Part shown: in pieces, positions 45,534 to 57,872 of the stretch | Position numbering within the stretch: position 1 is the first letter of the stretch | Layout of the letters: every line of letters starts with the position of its first letter | DNA from: Eunapius fragilis | Taxonomy: Eukaryota; Porifera; Demospongiae; Spongillida; Spongillidae | Direction: 5' to 3' | Length of the DNA stretch: 64,000 bases | NCBI GenBank assembly: GCA_963681505.1 | Contig: OY811977.1 | Coordinates: forward strand, 8,872,377 to 8,936,376 | Program-made: the position numbers and the translations under genes | Notes under the pieces: model-generated | What the model was told of the DNA's origin: nothing | Databases searched by the model: none | The model's input: only the letters and a program-made list of their open reading frames with translations

Positions 45534-46995
45534 TTACGGCCATTCCTGACGGGTCTTATCTGGGATTTCGTCTCCCTGGGCTTGGTGATTTACCAATGAA
45601 ATGTTTTCATCCTCAACGTGGTTTTCATCTTGAAGTATGGCGTCATTTGGTAGTGACGTTTCTTCCACCTCCGTGAGCTGCTCATGCATATCTTCGTTGG
45701 GCAGAACGGCACGTTTATAGTAGGGCGTGCCACCTCGGGCCGGATACGGTAGCGGCTTTGCAGGGAGGGCTGGATATAAAGGTTTAACCACAGCGGCAGC
45801 GGCAACTGGGTAGTTAGACTGTTTCAAGGCAGCTCCACCTATGTAGGGCTGTTTCAAGGCAGCTCCACCTATGTAGGGCTGTTTCAAGGCAGCTCCACCA
45901 ATGTAGGGCTGTTTCAAGGCAGCTCCGCCTATATAGGGCTGTTTCAAGGCAGCTCCACCTATATAGGGCTGTTTCACGGCAGCTCCACTTATATAGGGCT
46001 GTTTCAAGGCAGCTCCACCTATGTAGGGCTGTTTCAAGGCAGCTCCACCTATGTAGGGCTGTTTCAAGGCAGCTCCACCTATGTAGGGCAGTTTCAAGGC
46101 AGCTCCACCTATATAGGGCTGTTTCAAGGCAGCTCCACCTATGTAGGGCTGTTTCAAGGCAGCTCCACCTATGTAGGGCTGTTTTAAGGCAGCTCCACCT
46201 ATGTAGGGCTGTTTCAAGGCAGCTCCACCTATGTAGAGCTGTTTCAAGGCAGCTCCACCTATGTAGGGCTGTTTCAAGGCAGCTCCACCTATCTAGGGCT
46301 GTTTCAAGGCAGCTCCACCTATGTAGGGCTGTTTCAAGGCAGCTCCACCTATGAAGGGCTGTTTCACGGCAGCTCCACTTATATAGGGCTGTTTCAAGGC
46401 AGCTCCACCTATGTAGGGCTGTTTCAAGGCAGCTCCACCAATGTAGGGCTGTTTCAAGGCAGCTCCACCTATATAGGGCTGTTTTCAAGGCAGCTCCACC
46501 TATATAGGGCTGTTTCACGGCAGCTCCACTTATATAGGGCTGTTTCAAGGCAGCTCCACCTATGTAGGGCTGTTTCAAGGCAGCTCCACCTATGTAGGGC
46601 AGTTTCAAGGCAGCTCCACCTATATAGGGCTGTTTCAAGGCAGCTCCACCTATGTAGGGCTGTTTCAAGGCAGCTCCACCTATGTAGGGCTGTTTTAAGG
46701 CAGCTCCACCTATGTAGGGCTGTTTCAAGGCAGCTCCACCTATGTAGGGCTGTTTCAAGGCAGCTCCACCTATGTAGGGCTGTTTCAAGGCAGCTCCACC
46801 TATGTAGGGCTGTTTCAAGGCAGCTGCACCTGGGTAGTATGGTTGTTTTCCAATTCTGAGGTCGTGAATTGATGATTTTTCTACTGGACTGTCGGACGTT
46901 TCGTCATTAGTCTTTTGTGTTGGTTTGTCAGTTTCTTCTTTTGCCACGACAGAGACAAGCGTTATAGTGAAAACCACAAGAATAGCTGGCTTCAT
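45534..46995 (-). pseudogene. KQPY-repeat gene D with frameshift and nonsense codon
   Basis: The signal peptide, linker and first decapeptides are intact from 46995. At about 46481-46486 an extra T (GTTTTCAAGG instead of GTTTCAAGG) shifts the frame, after which the repeats read as TALHRWSCLE until a stop at 45814. Independently, in the original frame, the repeat at 46293-46295 has TAG for the Tyr codon. The remaining repeats and the acidic tail are open to 45534. It has about 33 repeat units, the most in the family. Either the gene is dead or it carries two sequencing or assembly errors in a difficult repeat; read data would tell. Confidence 0.7.
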
Positions 46996-47044
46996 CTTGA
47001 TGAGTGCACACGGTTAATCGGTGAAATGACAGTTCATTAACTTT

Positions 47045-47053
47045 CCTTTTAAA
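47045..47053 (-). promoter_or_regulatory. TATA-like box of gene D
   Basis: TTTAAAAGG, 50 bp upstream of the ATG; unchanged although the gene is disrupted. Confidence 0.5.
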
Positions 47054-47297
47054 CCCTCGTTTGTTCATAACAACTGCTTCGAAGCCATAGCACATTGCAA
47101 CTTGTTGGCCCACCATCCTGGGCGCAGATGTATACAGCCAGCCCATCAGTATGTAGCAGTCAATAAACATCATAGGCCGGGGGCAAATATCAGGTGATAA
47201 AGTTATAGCTGTGTGTGCATGGCGATGTCAAATTGCTTGTCTGCATAGGCTATACCTATCGAGAAGAAAAATGGAAAGCCAAACTCCAGCCCTTGCG

Positions 47298-47356
47298 CCC
47301 CCCCCCCCCCCCCCCCACACACACACACATATGCTACATATGCACGCATGCATACA

Positions 47357-47402
<46 letters not shown>

Positions 47403-47432
47403 ACACACACAAACACGCAAACACACACACAC
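47298..47432. repeat. Poly-C run and (CA)n, unit D
   Basis: Poly-C (about 47298-47316) followed by an interrupted CA tract. Confidence 0.9.
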
Positions 47433-48268
47433 ATCAGTCGCTATGCCTTCACTATACTGCACTGAGAACTCAACTGTATGCACTCATGCACATGCTGGGA
47501 AAATGAAATTCCAGGGCCGTTAAAACATCTCGATGAGGAGGAAAGTGTACTACAGCATTTAAACAGCCCAACTATAGATTGTTATATATATCATGCATTC
47601 CACGCAGGCTTTTACAACCCTGCATGTATTTCCTGCAACTACTTGTACGATTTGAAGGCCCATCTCCCACTACTGCATATATGAAGTGCTACATATTCGT
47701 GTTAGAGCTGAGGGAGCGTCTTAAATGGAAACAAGTCAATACACCTGTATGAGGGAAACAGAAACAATACAAAAAAAGATTTTTTTAATGACAGTTAATC
47801 TTATTTAATTAACCTGAGGGGAAAACATCAATAACCCTGCGGGAACAACATTCTGTTAGGACACTTGATTGTCGTTTTCGATTGGGGCCATGAGCAAAAA
47901 TAAAATTAAAAAGATAATAGTAACGACCGCTTGCAGCGATGATAATGTTAGATACGGCAACACATATATAAGACTGGCATACAAAACATGATCAGTAACC
48001 GATAGGAGAGCCTGCTTGATATGATATGTGTCTGCTTGAGTTAGTCCTATTCATAAATAGTTACGTTTCTCCATAGATAGTTATCTATGGTTTCTCGTAA
48101 TGACTTCAAATTCAATGAGTGTAAATCATCCTTTGGATATTATAAGTTTAGGACCTCGCCTTAACTCAGGTGCGGTACTGAAAACAAAAAAAATGAAGTG
48201 AAAGAAAATTCTTTTATCAACGGAAAACGTCTACTAGTTACACTCTTGACCAACCGCTGTTTATTCTT

Positions 48269-48460
48269 TTATATGACTCGTAAATAATTCGTGCTAATTG
48301 AGGATCGTCCCACCGAATTACGATAGATTCCAATCGATGTAATAATGAATAATCTATAGAAAACGATGGTTTCATAGCCGATCGCCAGCACTATGAGTGC
48401 AGCTTTCCAGTTTAAATAAGGATAAAAGCTGAAATTCGATTTCAATGCGCTCATTCGCAT
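48269..48460 (-). CDS. Small hydrophobic ORF downstream of gene E
   Basis: 63 aa, the counterpart of 39526-39723, with the same hydrophobic core (AALIVLAIGYETIVFYRLF). It starts at a different Met. Confidence 0.25.
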   Translation of the reverse strand: MRMSALKSNFSFYPYLNWKAALIVLAIGYETIVFYRLFIITSIGIYRNSVGRSSISTNYLRVI

Positions 48461-48758
48461 GCTTAATTGCGAGCAGCCATCTTTAATTTGATTTATGCGC
48501 GCGCTGTATACTCTTTCATGCGAATATAAAATGAAATTACATCAGCAATCCAACTTAATCATGACTTGTATCAAGTTATAGTACGATGCATTAAGAAAAA
48601 ATGAAAGAAATAATGTTCTCGCATTGTCTTTATTCTAAATTTAAAATTCTTTAAGATTTTTAATTGGATTGTGCAAATCATAGTTCAATCTTCAAGCTGA
48701 CCTTTCTCTGTAAGGGAGAATGAAATAAATAAACAGATCACATTTAGACACTGAATCC

Positions 48759-49859
48759 TTACGGCCATTCATGACGGGTCTTATCTTGGATTTCGTCTCC
48801 CTGGGCTTGGTGATTTACTAATGGAATGTTTTCATCCTCAACGTGGTTTTCATCTGGAAGTATGGCGTCGTTTGGTAGTGACGTTTCTTCCTCCTCCATG
48901 AGCTGCTCATGCATATCTTCGTTGGGCAGAACGGCACGTTTATAGTAGGGCGTGCCACCTAGGGCCGGATACGGTAGCGGCTTTGCAGGGAGGGCCGGAT
49001 ATAAACGTTTAACCGCAGCGGCAGCGGCAATTGGATAATAAGGCTGTTTCAAGGCAGCTCCACCTATGTAGGGCTGTTTCAAGGCAGCTCCACCTATGTA
49101 GGGCTGTTCCAAGGCAGCTCCACCTATGTAGGGCTGTTTCAAGGCAGCTCCGCCTATGTAGGGCTTTTTCAAGGCAGCTCCGCCTATGTAGGGCTGTTTC
49201 AAGGCAGCTCCGCCTATGTAGGGCTGTTTCAAGGCAGCTCCACCTATGTAGGGCTGTTTCAAGGCAGCTCCACCTATGTAGGGCTGTTTCAAGGCAGCTC
49301 CACCTATGTAGGGCTGTTTCAAGGCAGCTCCACCTATGTAGGGCTGTTTCAAGGCAGCTCCGCCTATGTACGGCTGTTTCAAGGCAGCTCCGCTTAGATA
49401 GGGCTGTTTCAAGGCAGCTTCGCCTATGTAGGGCTGTTTCAAGGCAGCTCCACCTATGTAGGGCTGTTTCAAGGCAGCTCCACCTATGTAGGGCTGTTTC
49501 AAGGCAGCTCCACCTATGTAGGGCTGTTTCAAGGCGGCTCCACCTATGTAGGGCTGTTTCAAGGCAGCTCCGCCTATGTAGGGCTGTTTCAAGGCAGCTC
49601 CACCTGAGTAGTAGGGCTGTTTCGGACCTGGGTAATAGATTTGTTTCAAGGCAGCTCCACCTGGGTAGTAGGGTTGTTTCAAGGCTGCTGCACCGGGGTA
49701 GTATGGTTGTTTTCCAATTCTGAGGTCGTGAATTGATGATTTTTCTACTGGACTGTCGGACGTTTCGTTAATAATCTTTTGTGTTCGTTTGTCAGTTTCT
49801 TCTTTTGCCACGACGGAGACAAGCGTTATAATGAAAACCACAAGAATAGCTGGCTTCAT
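48759..49859 (-). CDS. Secreted KQPY-repeat protein E
   Basis: 366 aa, single exon. Signal peptide MKPAILVVFIITLVSVVA, then KEETDKRTQK. Four irregular units (KQPYYPG, KQIYYPGP, KQPYYSGG) precede about 20 KQPYIGGAAL decapeptides, a KRLYPALPAKPLPYPALGG linker, YYKR and an acidic tail (EQLMEEEETSLPND) ending RHEWP. It is the most upstream and most diverged of genes B-E at the nucleotide level in the linker and 3' flank. Confidence 0.75.
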   Translation of the reverse strand: MKPAILVVFIITLVSVVAKEETDKRTQKIINETSDSPVEKSSIHDLRIGKQPYYPGAAALKQPYYPGGAALKQIYYPGPKQPYYSGGAALKQPYIGGAALKQPYIGGAALKQPYIGGAALKQPYIGGAALKQPYIGGAALKQPYIGEAALKQPYLSGAALKQPYIGGAALKQPYIGGAALKQPYIGGAALKQPYIGGAALKQPYIGGAALKQPYIGGAALKQPYIGGAALKKPYIGGAALKQPYIGGAALEQPYIGGAALKQPYIGGAALKQPYYPIAAAAAVKRLYPALPAKPLPYPALGGTPYYKRAVLPNEDMHEQLMEEEETSLPNDAILPDENHVEDENIPLVNHQAQGDEIQDKTRHEWP

Positions 49860-49908
49860 CTTGATGAGTGCTTACGGTTTATCGATGAAATGACAGTTCA
49901 TTAACTTT

Positions 49909-49917
49909 CCTTTTAAA
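49909..49917 (-). promoter_or_regulatory. TATA-like box of gene E
   Basis: TTTAAAAGG, 50 bp upstream of the ATG. Confidence 0.55.
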
Positions 49918-50083
49918 CCCTCGTTTGTTCATAACAACTGCTTCGAAACCATAGCACATTGCAACTTGTTGGGCCACCATCCTGGGCGCAGATGTATACA
50001 GCCAGCCCATCAGTATGTAGCAGTCAATAAACATTATAGGCAGAGGGCAAATATCATGTGATAAATTATAGCTGTGCGGCATG

Positions 50084-50158
50084 CCCCCCCCCCCCCCCCA
50101 ACACCACACACACTCACATACACACACATACACAAACACACAAACACACTCACACACA
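50084..50158. repeat. Poly-C run and CA-rich tract, unit E
   Basis: Poly-C (50084-50099) and an interrupted CA tract, as in the other units. Confidence 0.85.
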
Positions 50159-50234
50159 TCTGTCTCTATGCCTGCACTATACTGCACTGAGAACCCAACG
50201 GTATGCACTCATGCACATGCAGTGCAGGGAAAAT

Positions 50235-50535
50235 CACAGGGAAAAAAGTTTGAAATACTACGGCATAATGCAATAATTTTTCAACTGTAGTAAAATTATA
50301 CAACAGTTTTACATTACTTTGCTCGTAAGAGTCAGTAAAACTATTGTAATTCTGAATTAAATCATGCAAAAGTAATGTAAATTTTACTAACAATGTTAAA
50401 ATTACATCCCATGTAAAACACCAATTTTAAAGCATCTGCAAATCACAATTCACAACAGTTTACAACAATTTTACATCAGATCATATGGAAGTACTTCAGA
50501 TTATCAGGGTAGCAAAGAGAACATTTTTTCCTGTG
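50235..50535. mobile_element. 301-bp MITE with AAT target duplication
   Basis: The ends are CACAGGGAAAAAAGTT and, inverted, CACAGGAAAAAATGTT. It is flanked by AAT at 50232-50234 and 50536-50538. The other array units keep the uninterrupted site GGGAAAATGAAATTCC (for example near 41810 and 44312). The interior is AT-rich and non-coding. Confidence 0.85.
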
Positions 50536-50539
50536 AATG

Positions 50540-52533
50540 AAATTCCAGGGCCGTTAAAACATCTTGATAATGGGAAAGTGTACTGCATCATTTATACAGC
50601 CCAACTATAGATTGGTATATATACCATGCATTCCACGCAGGCATTTACAACCCTGCATGTATTTCCTTCAACCACTTGTACGATTATAGAAGGCCCATCG
50701 GGTACTACTGTATATGGCTGATGAAGCGTATGTGGATTGCTACATGCATATTAGCGTTTGAGCTGAGGGCAGAGTCATAAATAGTCACAACTGCATGTGT
50801 ATGGACAAGTGCGCGTGAGTTTGGTGTGTAACAGAGGAGAGGGCGGAGCACGACACATATAGTGATGCTTTGACGTCTGGCTATGGGCTTGCCTGGTACA
50901 TTGCCCATGCAGCATGACTGGTAAAATATATTTTGATAAATACTAACAGTATGTGGTACTCAAATTTCAAATATATATAGACCATTGCCTTGAATGGCAC
51001 TAGCTGAATCATCATTATCTCTGGTTCAGTGCATTTTACCATGCACATCCACTATGAGTGTTAAAATACCTAGCAACGGCAGCTCATTAATGTTACCTAG
51101 CAACGGCAGCTCATTAATTACACTCAGTGATCGAGCTCGAGAACGTGGTGTTTAAAGAAATTGACTTCATGACGCCAAGCCATTTCAGTTTCAGCCTAGA
51201 CGGCCATAGTAAATGCTAGCCGAGGGCTTTTGACACGTGCAACGATAAAGTAAGTTCTCTGGATTTTATTGCTCCATGCAGTGATGTGGCTTAAGGTCTG
51301 CAACTTAATACGTCTTTGAAGTGCTCTTATAATTTTCGTCCAGAATCGTTTTAAAATAACGCGGATGGCATGGGATTTTATTTTCTGATATCCGTAGTTG
51401 CTATTGTGGTTTGCCAGTACCCTTTTTTAACTCTTGAATATGCCGCCTGTTTGATTATTCAATTAGAATACGATGTTTTGACTTCTGCATGGGCTTGCCT
51501 GGTACATTCCCCATGCAGCATGGGATGCAAAACTATATGGGATCTATACACTGATTACATTTCCACTATAGATCGTTATACTAGCTGAATCACCATTTTT
51601 TCTTGTTTAGGCAGTGATGTGACAACATAACTTCCCACATGTGTCTGTAGCATATATGAATGATGTCATATGTATGGTGTTTATTTATAGAAATGAAGAT
51701 ATAGTTTAGTGGAGGTTGTCTATGTATAGTAACTATTGCCATGCATGCATGCAGTGAAAATGACCTTATAGGTATATACCGTATATTACAACCGAACTAA
51801 CGATGCTGCTGCATTTTAGTGGGAGGTGAATTCATGCTAATTGCTGGCATGCATGTGACCTGCGCATTAATTAACCGCTATCAAAATGCATACATTCATA
51901 TTGCACGCTCCATAAATAGTTTATGTGGGTTCTAGGTTCGGCTTATAGAAAATCAGCTATTGAGGCCACATGAATGTGGGCAAATTTAATACTGACAGCC
52001 ATTCATGCATCATTATATCCTTCAGACTGGTGTGTTTGCCCTGGACACTTAGAAAATTGAAATGATTATGTCATGCCCGTAAGCCCTTGAGAACCGAAGA
52101 CCTTTGGAACGTGATCTCCAGCGAAGTGCATTGAAATCGCCATTTTAACACCGTACAATGAAAGATTTTAATTGTGTTGCAAACCGCATGACATAGTTGA
52201 CTTGATACGGCTATAGCTACGGCAGTGAACACTTTGTATCTCTTCAGAATGGAACAATCAGAAAGCAGGGGGGAATTGGCTGGTTCGGAAAGGAAGCTAA
52301 TGATGAATGGGTATTAGCTTTTCTCTTTCACAGCGTTAGAAGGACTAAAACGTTGGTTAGAAATGAGTATGGCGACTATCACTGTGGGCTGTTGCCGCCG
52401 GAGCAATGATGAACAGTGCAGGATGCTTATTGGGATTTTTTCGGAAAGCGTGCACATACGATTATCGTGCGTACGTGGCGAATATTAAAAGTTAGTATTA
52501 TAGTTAGTAAGTTTAAGTGGTAAATTGATATGC
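50540..52533. other. Intergenic; array-edge repeats and MICAL 5' flank
   Basis: The segment 50755-50935 repeats 38320-38500. A 27-bp direct duplication (ACCTAGCAACGGCAGCTCAT) lies at about 51067-51120. Short matches around CATGGGCTTGCCTGGTACAT occur again near 51490. No gene is seen before the MICAL start. Confidence 0.55.
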
Positions 52534-55500
52534 ATGGAAAAAAAGACGGATGAAGTTTCGGCCGAAACCGTTCTCAACGAGGGATCTAATCCCAAAGGCC
52601 CGAGTGATACAATCTTGGAGTTAAAGTATGAAATCGAATCGACTGCTCTCAGCCATGCGCCACCAGCGGGCCACTCTTCAAACGATACAGTTTTGGATCG
52701 GGAGAGTGCATTCGAATCCTCACTTGATAAGGCATCCGACCTTGAAGCGTCGATCGATTATCAGACTCTCAACGACAGTTCATACAACAAAGGCGAGGAT
52801 AGTGCGTCGCTGGAGAAGATCTATTGTTGCTTTTCGCAGGCCAATGACCTGTCCAAGATTATGGAGTCATTCGCCGGGATCAAGGCACGCCTCCAACTCC
52901 CCGACGTCCGTGGTTTCGCGCTCTACAAAGAACTCAAGTCCAAACTGGCGGACGTGTGGAAGGCGGCGGAGCTGTTTAACCTGCTTGACAAGCGGGCAAG
53001 GCAGAAAGAGTACAAACAGCAGACCGCTGCCCAAGGAATGAGGGTACTCGTTGTGGGAGCGGGGCCCATCGGCCTTCGGACAGCAATAGATTGCGCGTTC
53101 CTAGGGTGCGACGTGGTCGTGGTAGAGAAGAGAAATGCCTTCACGAGGAACAACGTGCTGCATTTGTGGCCTTTTACTATCAGAGACCTGAGAGAACTCG
53201 GGGCCAAAAAATTCTTCGGGAAGTTTTGCGCTGGAGCAATTGACCACGTCAGTACGTGAGTGAGGCCTGTGCATGTGAGAGGCATAGTACAGTGTTCAAC
53301 GCATGCCGCAAGAAATATAAGAACGGCTATGTGGCCAGGGAGTGGGCATAGGAAATTAATTTGCACGCGCGGTTCGCTTTATATATTTTGAGAGATGCAT
53401 GCATGGTTTGAAGTGTATAAATATATAAGGGCGGCATTTAATATGCGTTAAATGATTATTGCACTGTTTCCTTAGTTCAATGTGTTGCTAGTACTACACG
53501 CTTCATACCATGCAGCTGTGTAGACAGATGACGCGCGTGCCCCGTCGTATATGGGATGGCATGTTTAGACGTCTGTCTAGAGCGATCTGTAAGAGACCAA
53601 AGCCATGTACATAGGGAGAAATTCATCCAACATGATTCTCGTGATGAATAAAACATTGCTTTGCTGCGCAATGATGTTTATATCAGTTCGACAACTGATC
53701 ATTATATATGCCTTATAAACAAACATGCGCGTGCATGCATGCACTTGCACAATCCCGCGCGCACCCGCGAATACATGGTATGAGAACCAGCTTGATGATT
53801 CGCCATGTACCGCGAACTATATCCTTAATAGGCTATGGGGTATAAACAAGAATTCCGTTGCAAATGCTTTCCCGCTCTGAAGTAGCCGACAAAGGAATTA
53901 CGCATGGGGAGTCCATCATGATCAGTTACTCTACGCGGGTTGTTGGAGGGTTACGTTGTGTAGTACCAGTATCTGTAATGATGTAAACTTTAGTCGGCAT
54001 GGCGACATACGATACAGCTAGGCCTGGATAGTAACGTGGTATTAGCGATATTGTGTAATATATTTTAATTGGTATTTTGACAGTTATATAGCTACGTGAG
54101 CATGTACGTTAGGTCGTTTGCTTAATTTGCTTTCAATGTCTGTATCTCTCTACAACGCTAACAGGTATCCGCACTCTGCAGTGTATACTTCTGAAGCTGT
54201 GCCTGCTGCTTGGCGTAACGGTCTACGTAGGCGTGGAATTTGACAGAATTCTTGAACCCGACAATACTATGGGCTGGCATGCCTCATTCAAGCCTTCAGA
54301 TCACGTTGCCAATCAGTTCGAATTTGAAGTCGCTGTTGGTTCAGATGGCAGAAAGAGTTCGATTCCAGGATTTGAAAAAAGCGAACTGAGAGGGAAGCTG
54401 GCTCTAGCTATCACTGCTAACTTTGTCAACTATAGAACCAGGGAGGAAGCTTCCTGCAGTGAGATAAGTGGTGTGGCCTTCATTTTTAATCAGCAGTTCT
54501 TCAAAGATCTTAAACAGGACACGGGCATTGACCTTGAGAATATAGTTTATTACAGAGATGACACTCATTACTTTGTCATGACAGCCAAAAAGGAGAGCCT
54601 TATTGCCAAAGGAGTTCTCCTATCAGTAAGATACATGCTTGAGGGTGCCACCCTGCACCATTCCCATGAGTGCAAAAACGTAATTGCATCTCAGCATCCA
54701 TTTGCCATAAGCAATTATATTCTCACATCCAACCCTTATACACTATTAAATCTGTGCATGCAGTCATGTTCCACCTACAGATACACATTGCACTATCCCA
54801 AGCCTATTCCTCCCCTAAATTTCCATCCTAATCGCAACACTCCAGCTCAACACACTCCTACACACATCCTTCTTTGTACCTCTTTATTTCCGTATGGTTC
54901 ATTACTTCCTTATCCCTTGTGCCTAACACTCCATTTTCTGCTCGCACTACTTAGGAATATTCAGAAACCAAACAGCTTCTGGACATTTCCAACATCAGCC
55001 ATGAGAGGCTCTGTCAGTACGCACAAGAGGCAGCTGCTTGGTCTACTCATCTTCCAAAACTGGACTTTGCAGTATGCGCTTATGCAAGCTAAATATAGGG
55101 ATGTATGTGGTTATGGGAAGGATTTGGAGGGAGCATGTACTTTGGACATCTCAAACATTCAACATTCGGTACATTGGCATGACATTACAATAGAATAGCC
55201 ATTTATTTCTAAAGGTATGCTAGCAAAAATTACCACCAGATCTCCACGCACATTTGGCGTATATCTAAATTAAAACTATGAGAAGTGACCAATTAATTAT
55301 CACTTTATTATAAACACATCATACATGATCCCAGGGATTAATGAAAGCTGGAAATCGACCAACCATTTAACCTGAGACATTGGTGTTACTGTTATGATCA
55401 GGAATATGTGTCAGTAGCAGTTAGCTGTATGTATGTGTACGATAATGTGTCGCTTTAATTATGCCCATTTCCGCCATAATTTCTCATTTCCGCCATAATT

Positions 55501-56562
55501 TCTCATTTCCACCATAATTTCTCATTTCCACCTTAATTTCTCACTTGCATGCATGCTGCGCACAAACTCACACATGTATTCAGGTGAACCATCACAGCAA
55601 AGAGGACGTTGCTCTGTTCGATTTCACTTCCATTCATGCAGCCAGGTGCGCTGCAAAAGCGTGTAGAAGGAACGGCAAAGATCTGATCTTGTGCCTGGCA
55701 GGTGACAGCCTTTTGGAGGTCAGCTGACTAAACTCGAATATGTATGGACATGATTAAGTTACAATTCATCGTAATATTAACATCACCACTGATGAAGCTT
55801 TAATATAGAGCAGCCCTAAATATTATATATTTAAAAACAGTACAAGGATAAAAATGTATAAGTCGAAATTGTAAATTGCAGCAATTTTCTTTTGCTGTGT
55901 ACATTAGTGGCTATAATGTGAGTTTTCACATTACTGCTCTGTGAAAAATACTGTGGGGCTGATTTATTACAAGAACAAAAAAAATGTTCCACTGAATACA
56001 TATATCAGGCTGAGAATCCGATGATATGCAATAGCCATAATACTTGATCAACCGATGATATATTTCACTCCACATGTAATCTAGCGCATGCATTATTCCT
56101 TCTCACCACACACCTTCCTTCTCATTTCCTCACTATTAAACCTCCTTCTGCTCATGAAGCCATTCTGGCCAAAAGGTACTGGCTGTGGGCAGGGTTTTCT
56201 CAGCGCCATGGATACCGCCTGGATGGTCCAGGGACTAGGGGAAGGGAAGCACATTATTGAGCTGCTCTGTGAAAGGGAGTCCGTCTACCAGCTCCTTGCC
56301 CAGACCACCCCGGAGAAGCTCCACCAGTCGCTAGACAAATACACCATCAACCCATTGACACGGTACACAAACCTGAACTTGCAGCAAGTCAAACCTGATG
56401 ATGTCATTAAGCTGTACGACACGGGAAGCGAACCGATACCAAAGTTTGAGCCACGCCCACACAGGGCGCTGTCCAAGACTCAGTCTGCACCATCATGTGA
56501 GTCCACGTCCACTGCATACACCATGCACGTACGGAAAATACACACACACACACGCACTCACA

Positions 56563-56607
<45 letters not shown>

Positions 56608-57580
56608 ACTCATCTGATCACGGGGAGAAAGCATAGAATCATTTAGACATTATAGGGTGATTGAACAGAAAATCACATGCTTTATTGATTTTTGTGTGAT
56701 TCTCTGTTCAATCACGGAATGATTTCTAAATGATTCATCCCCTGTGACCAGAGATAATATATATATATATATTATCTCTGCTGTGACTGTGTATATACAA
56801 TATATGCAGCTGTACTAACGACACAAGAAGTATCCCCCGCTGATCGCGATAGGACATCGTCGCAGTCCGTGGCACTGAAGCTACGACACACCTCGCAGGC
56901 CGCTGACCGATGGGTGAGAGCGACATCCCAGCTCAAGGCTCGGCCCGCGTCTATGCAAATCATCCCGTGCGAGGGCGGGGCTCCCTCCAGCGATGCGCCC
57001 ACGATGACCAGGTGGGGGTCGGAGACAAGCGAGTGCTGTTACTTCTGCGGGAAGAAAGTTTACCTGATGGAGAGGGTGGCTGTGAACGGACTGCACCTAC
57101 ACCGAAACTGCTTCAGATGCGCCCACTGCAGGATGCAGCTGGCGGTGGGAGGGTACGGTCTCTCCAAGGCCGAGGGGACGGAGAAAGCCAAGTTCTATTG
57201 CACCGCACACTACATGCAGATCTTCATGTCCAATCCGCGAGCCATTAACTATTCCCGCGCGGAGCTGGGAGCAGGAAGGTTTGAGTCCTCAACCACCATC
57301 GAGGAGGAACCCAGCAACGTAACCAGGGAGGTGGCTCCGGTAGCGTTGGGGGAAGAAACACCAGCCCCCACTGAAGCTCCTGGCCCCAAAGTGCCAGAGG
57401 CATCCATAGAGCCACCTGCACAGCCAATCGTCGAGCCGCCGCCCCTGGTTCAGCCACCTGAAGAAGAAGAGGTCCCTAAACTAGCCCAGCACGTAGCCGA
57501 TGAGGTTTGTCCTTGCGAGCTAACAAGTGTGATGAGTTTTGTGTGTGTGGTGTGTGGTGGGGGGTATAGTGGTGTGTTAT

Positions 57581-57631
<51 letters not shown>

Positions 57632-57792
57632 ATGTGTGTGGGAAAGGAATGCTCATGCTATGTGCACAGAAACAAATGATTTTGGGGCAAACTGAACAAA
57701 AAACACTGCTCACTTTTATACATGATGGTTGATAGAACCAAAGTAGAAGAGATTTTTAGCATGTAGCTGGATTTGGAATGGATGGATGAGTG

Positions 57793-57872
<80 letters not shown>

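Noticed and set aside
49031..49723. Plus-strand frame through gene E (repeated AVSRQLHLCR)
   Set aside because: Antisense of the 30-bp KQPYIGGAAL unit, open only because the unit is a multiple of three without stops on that strand.
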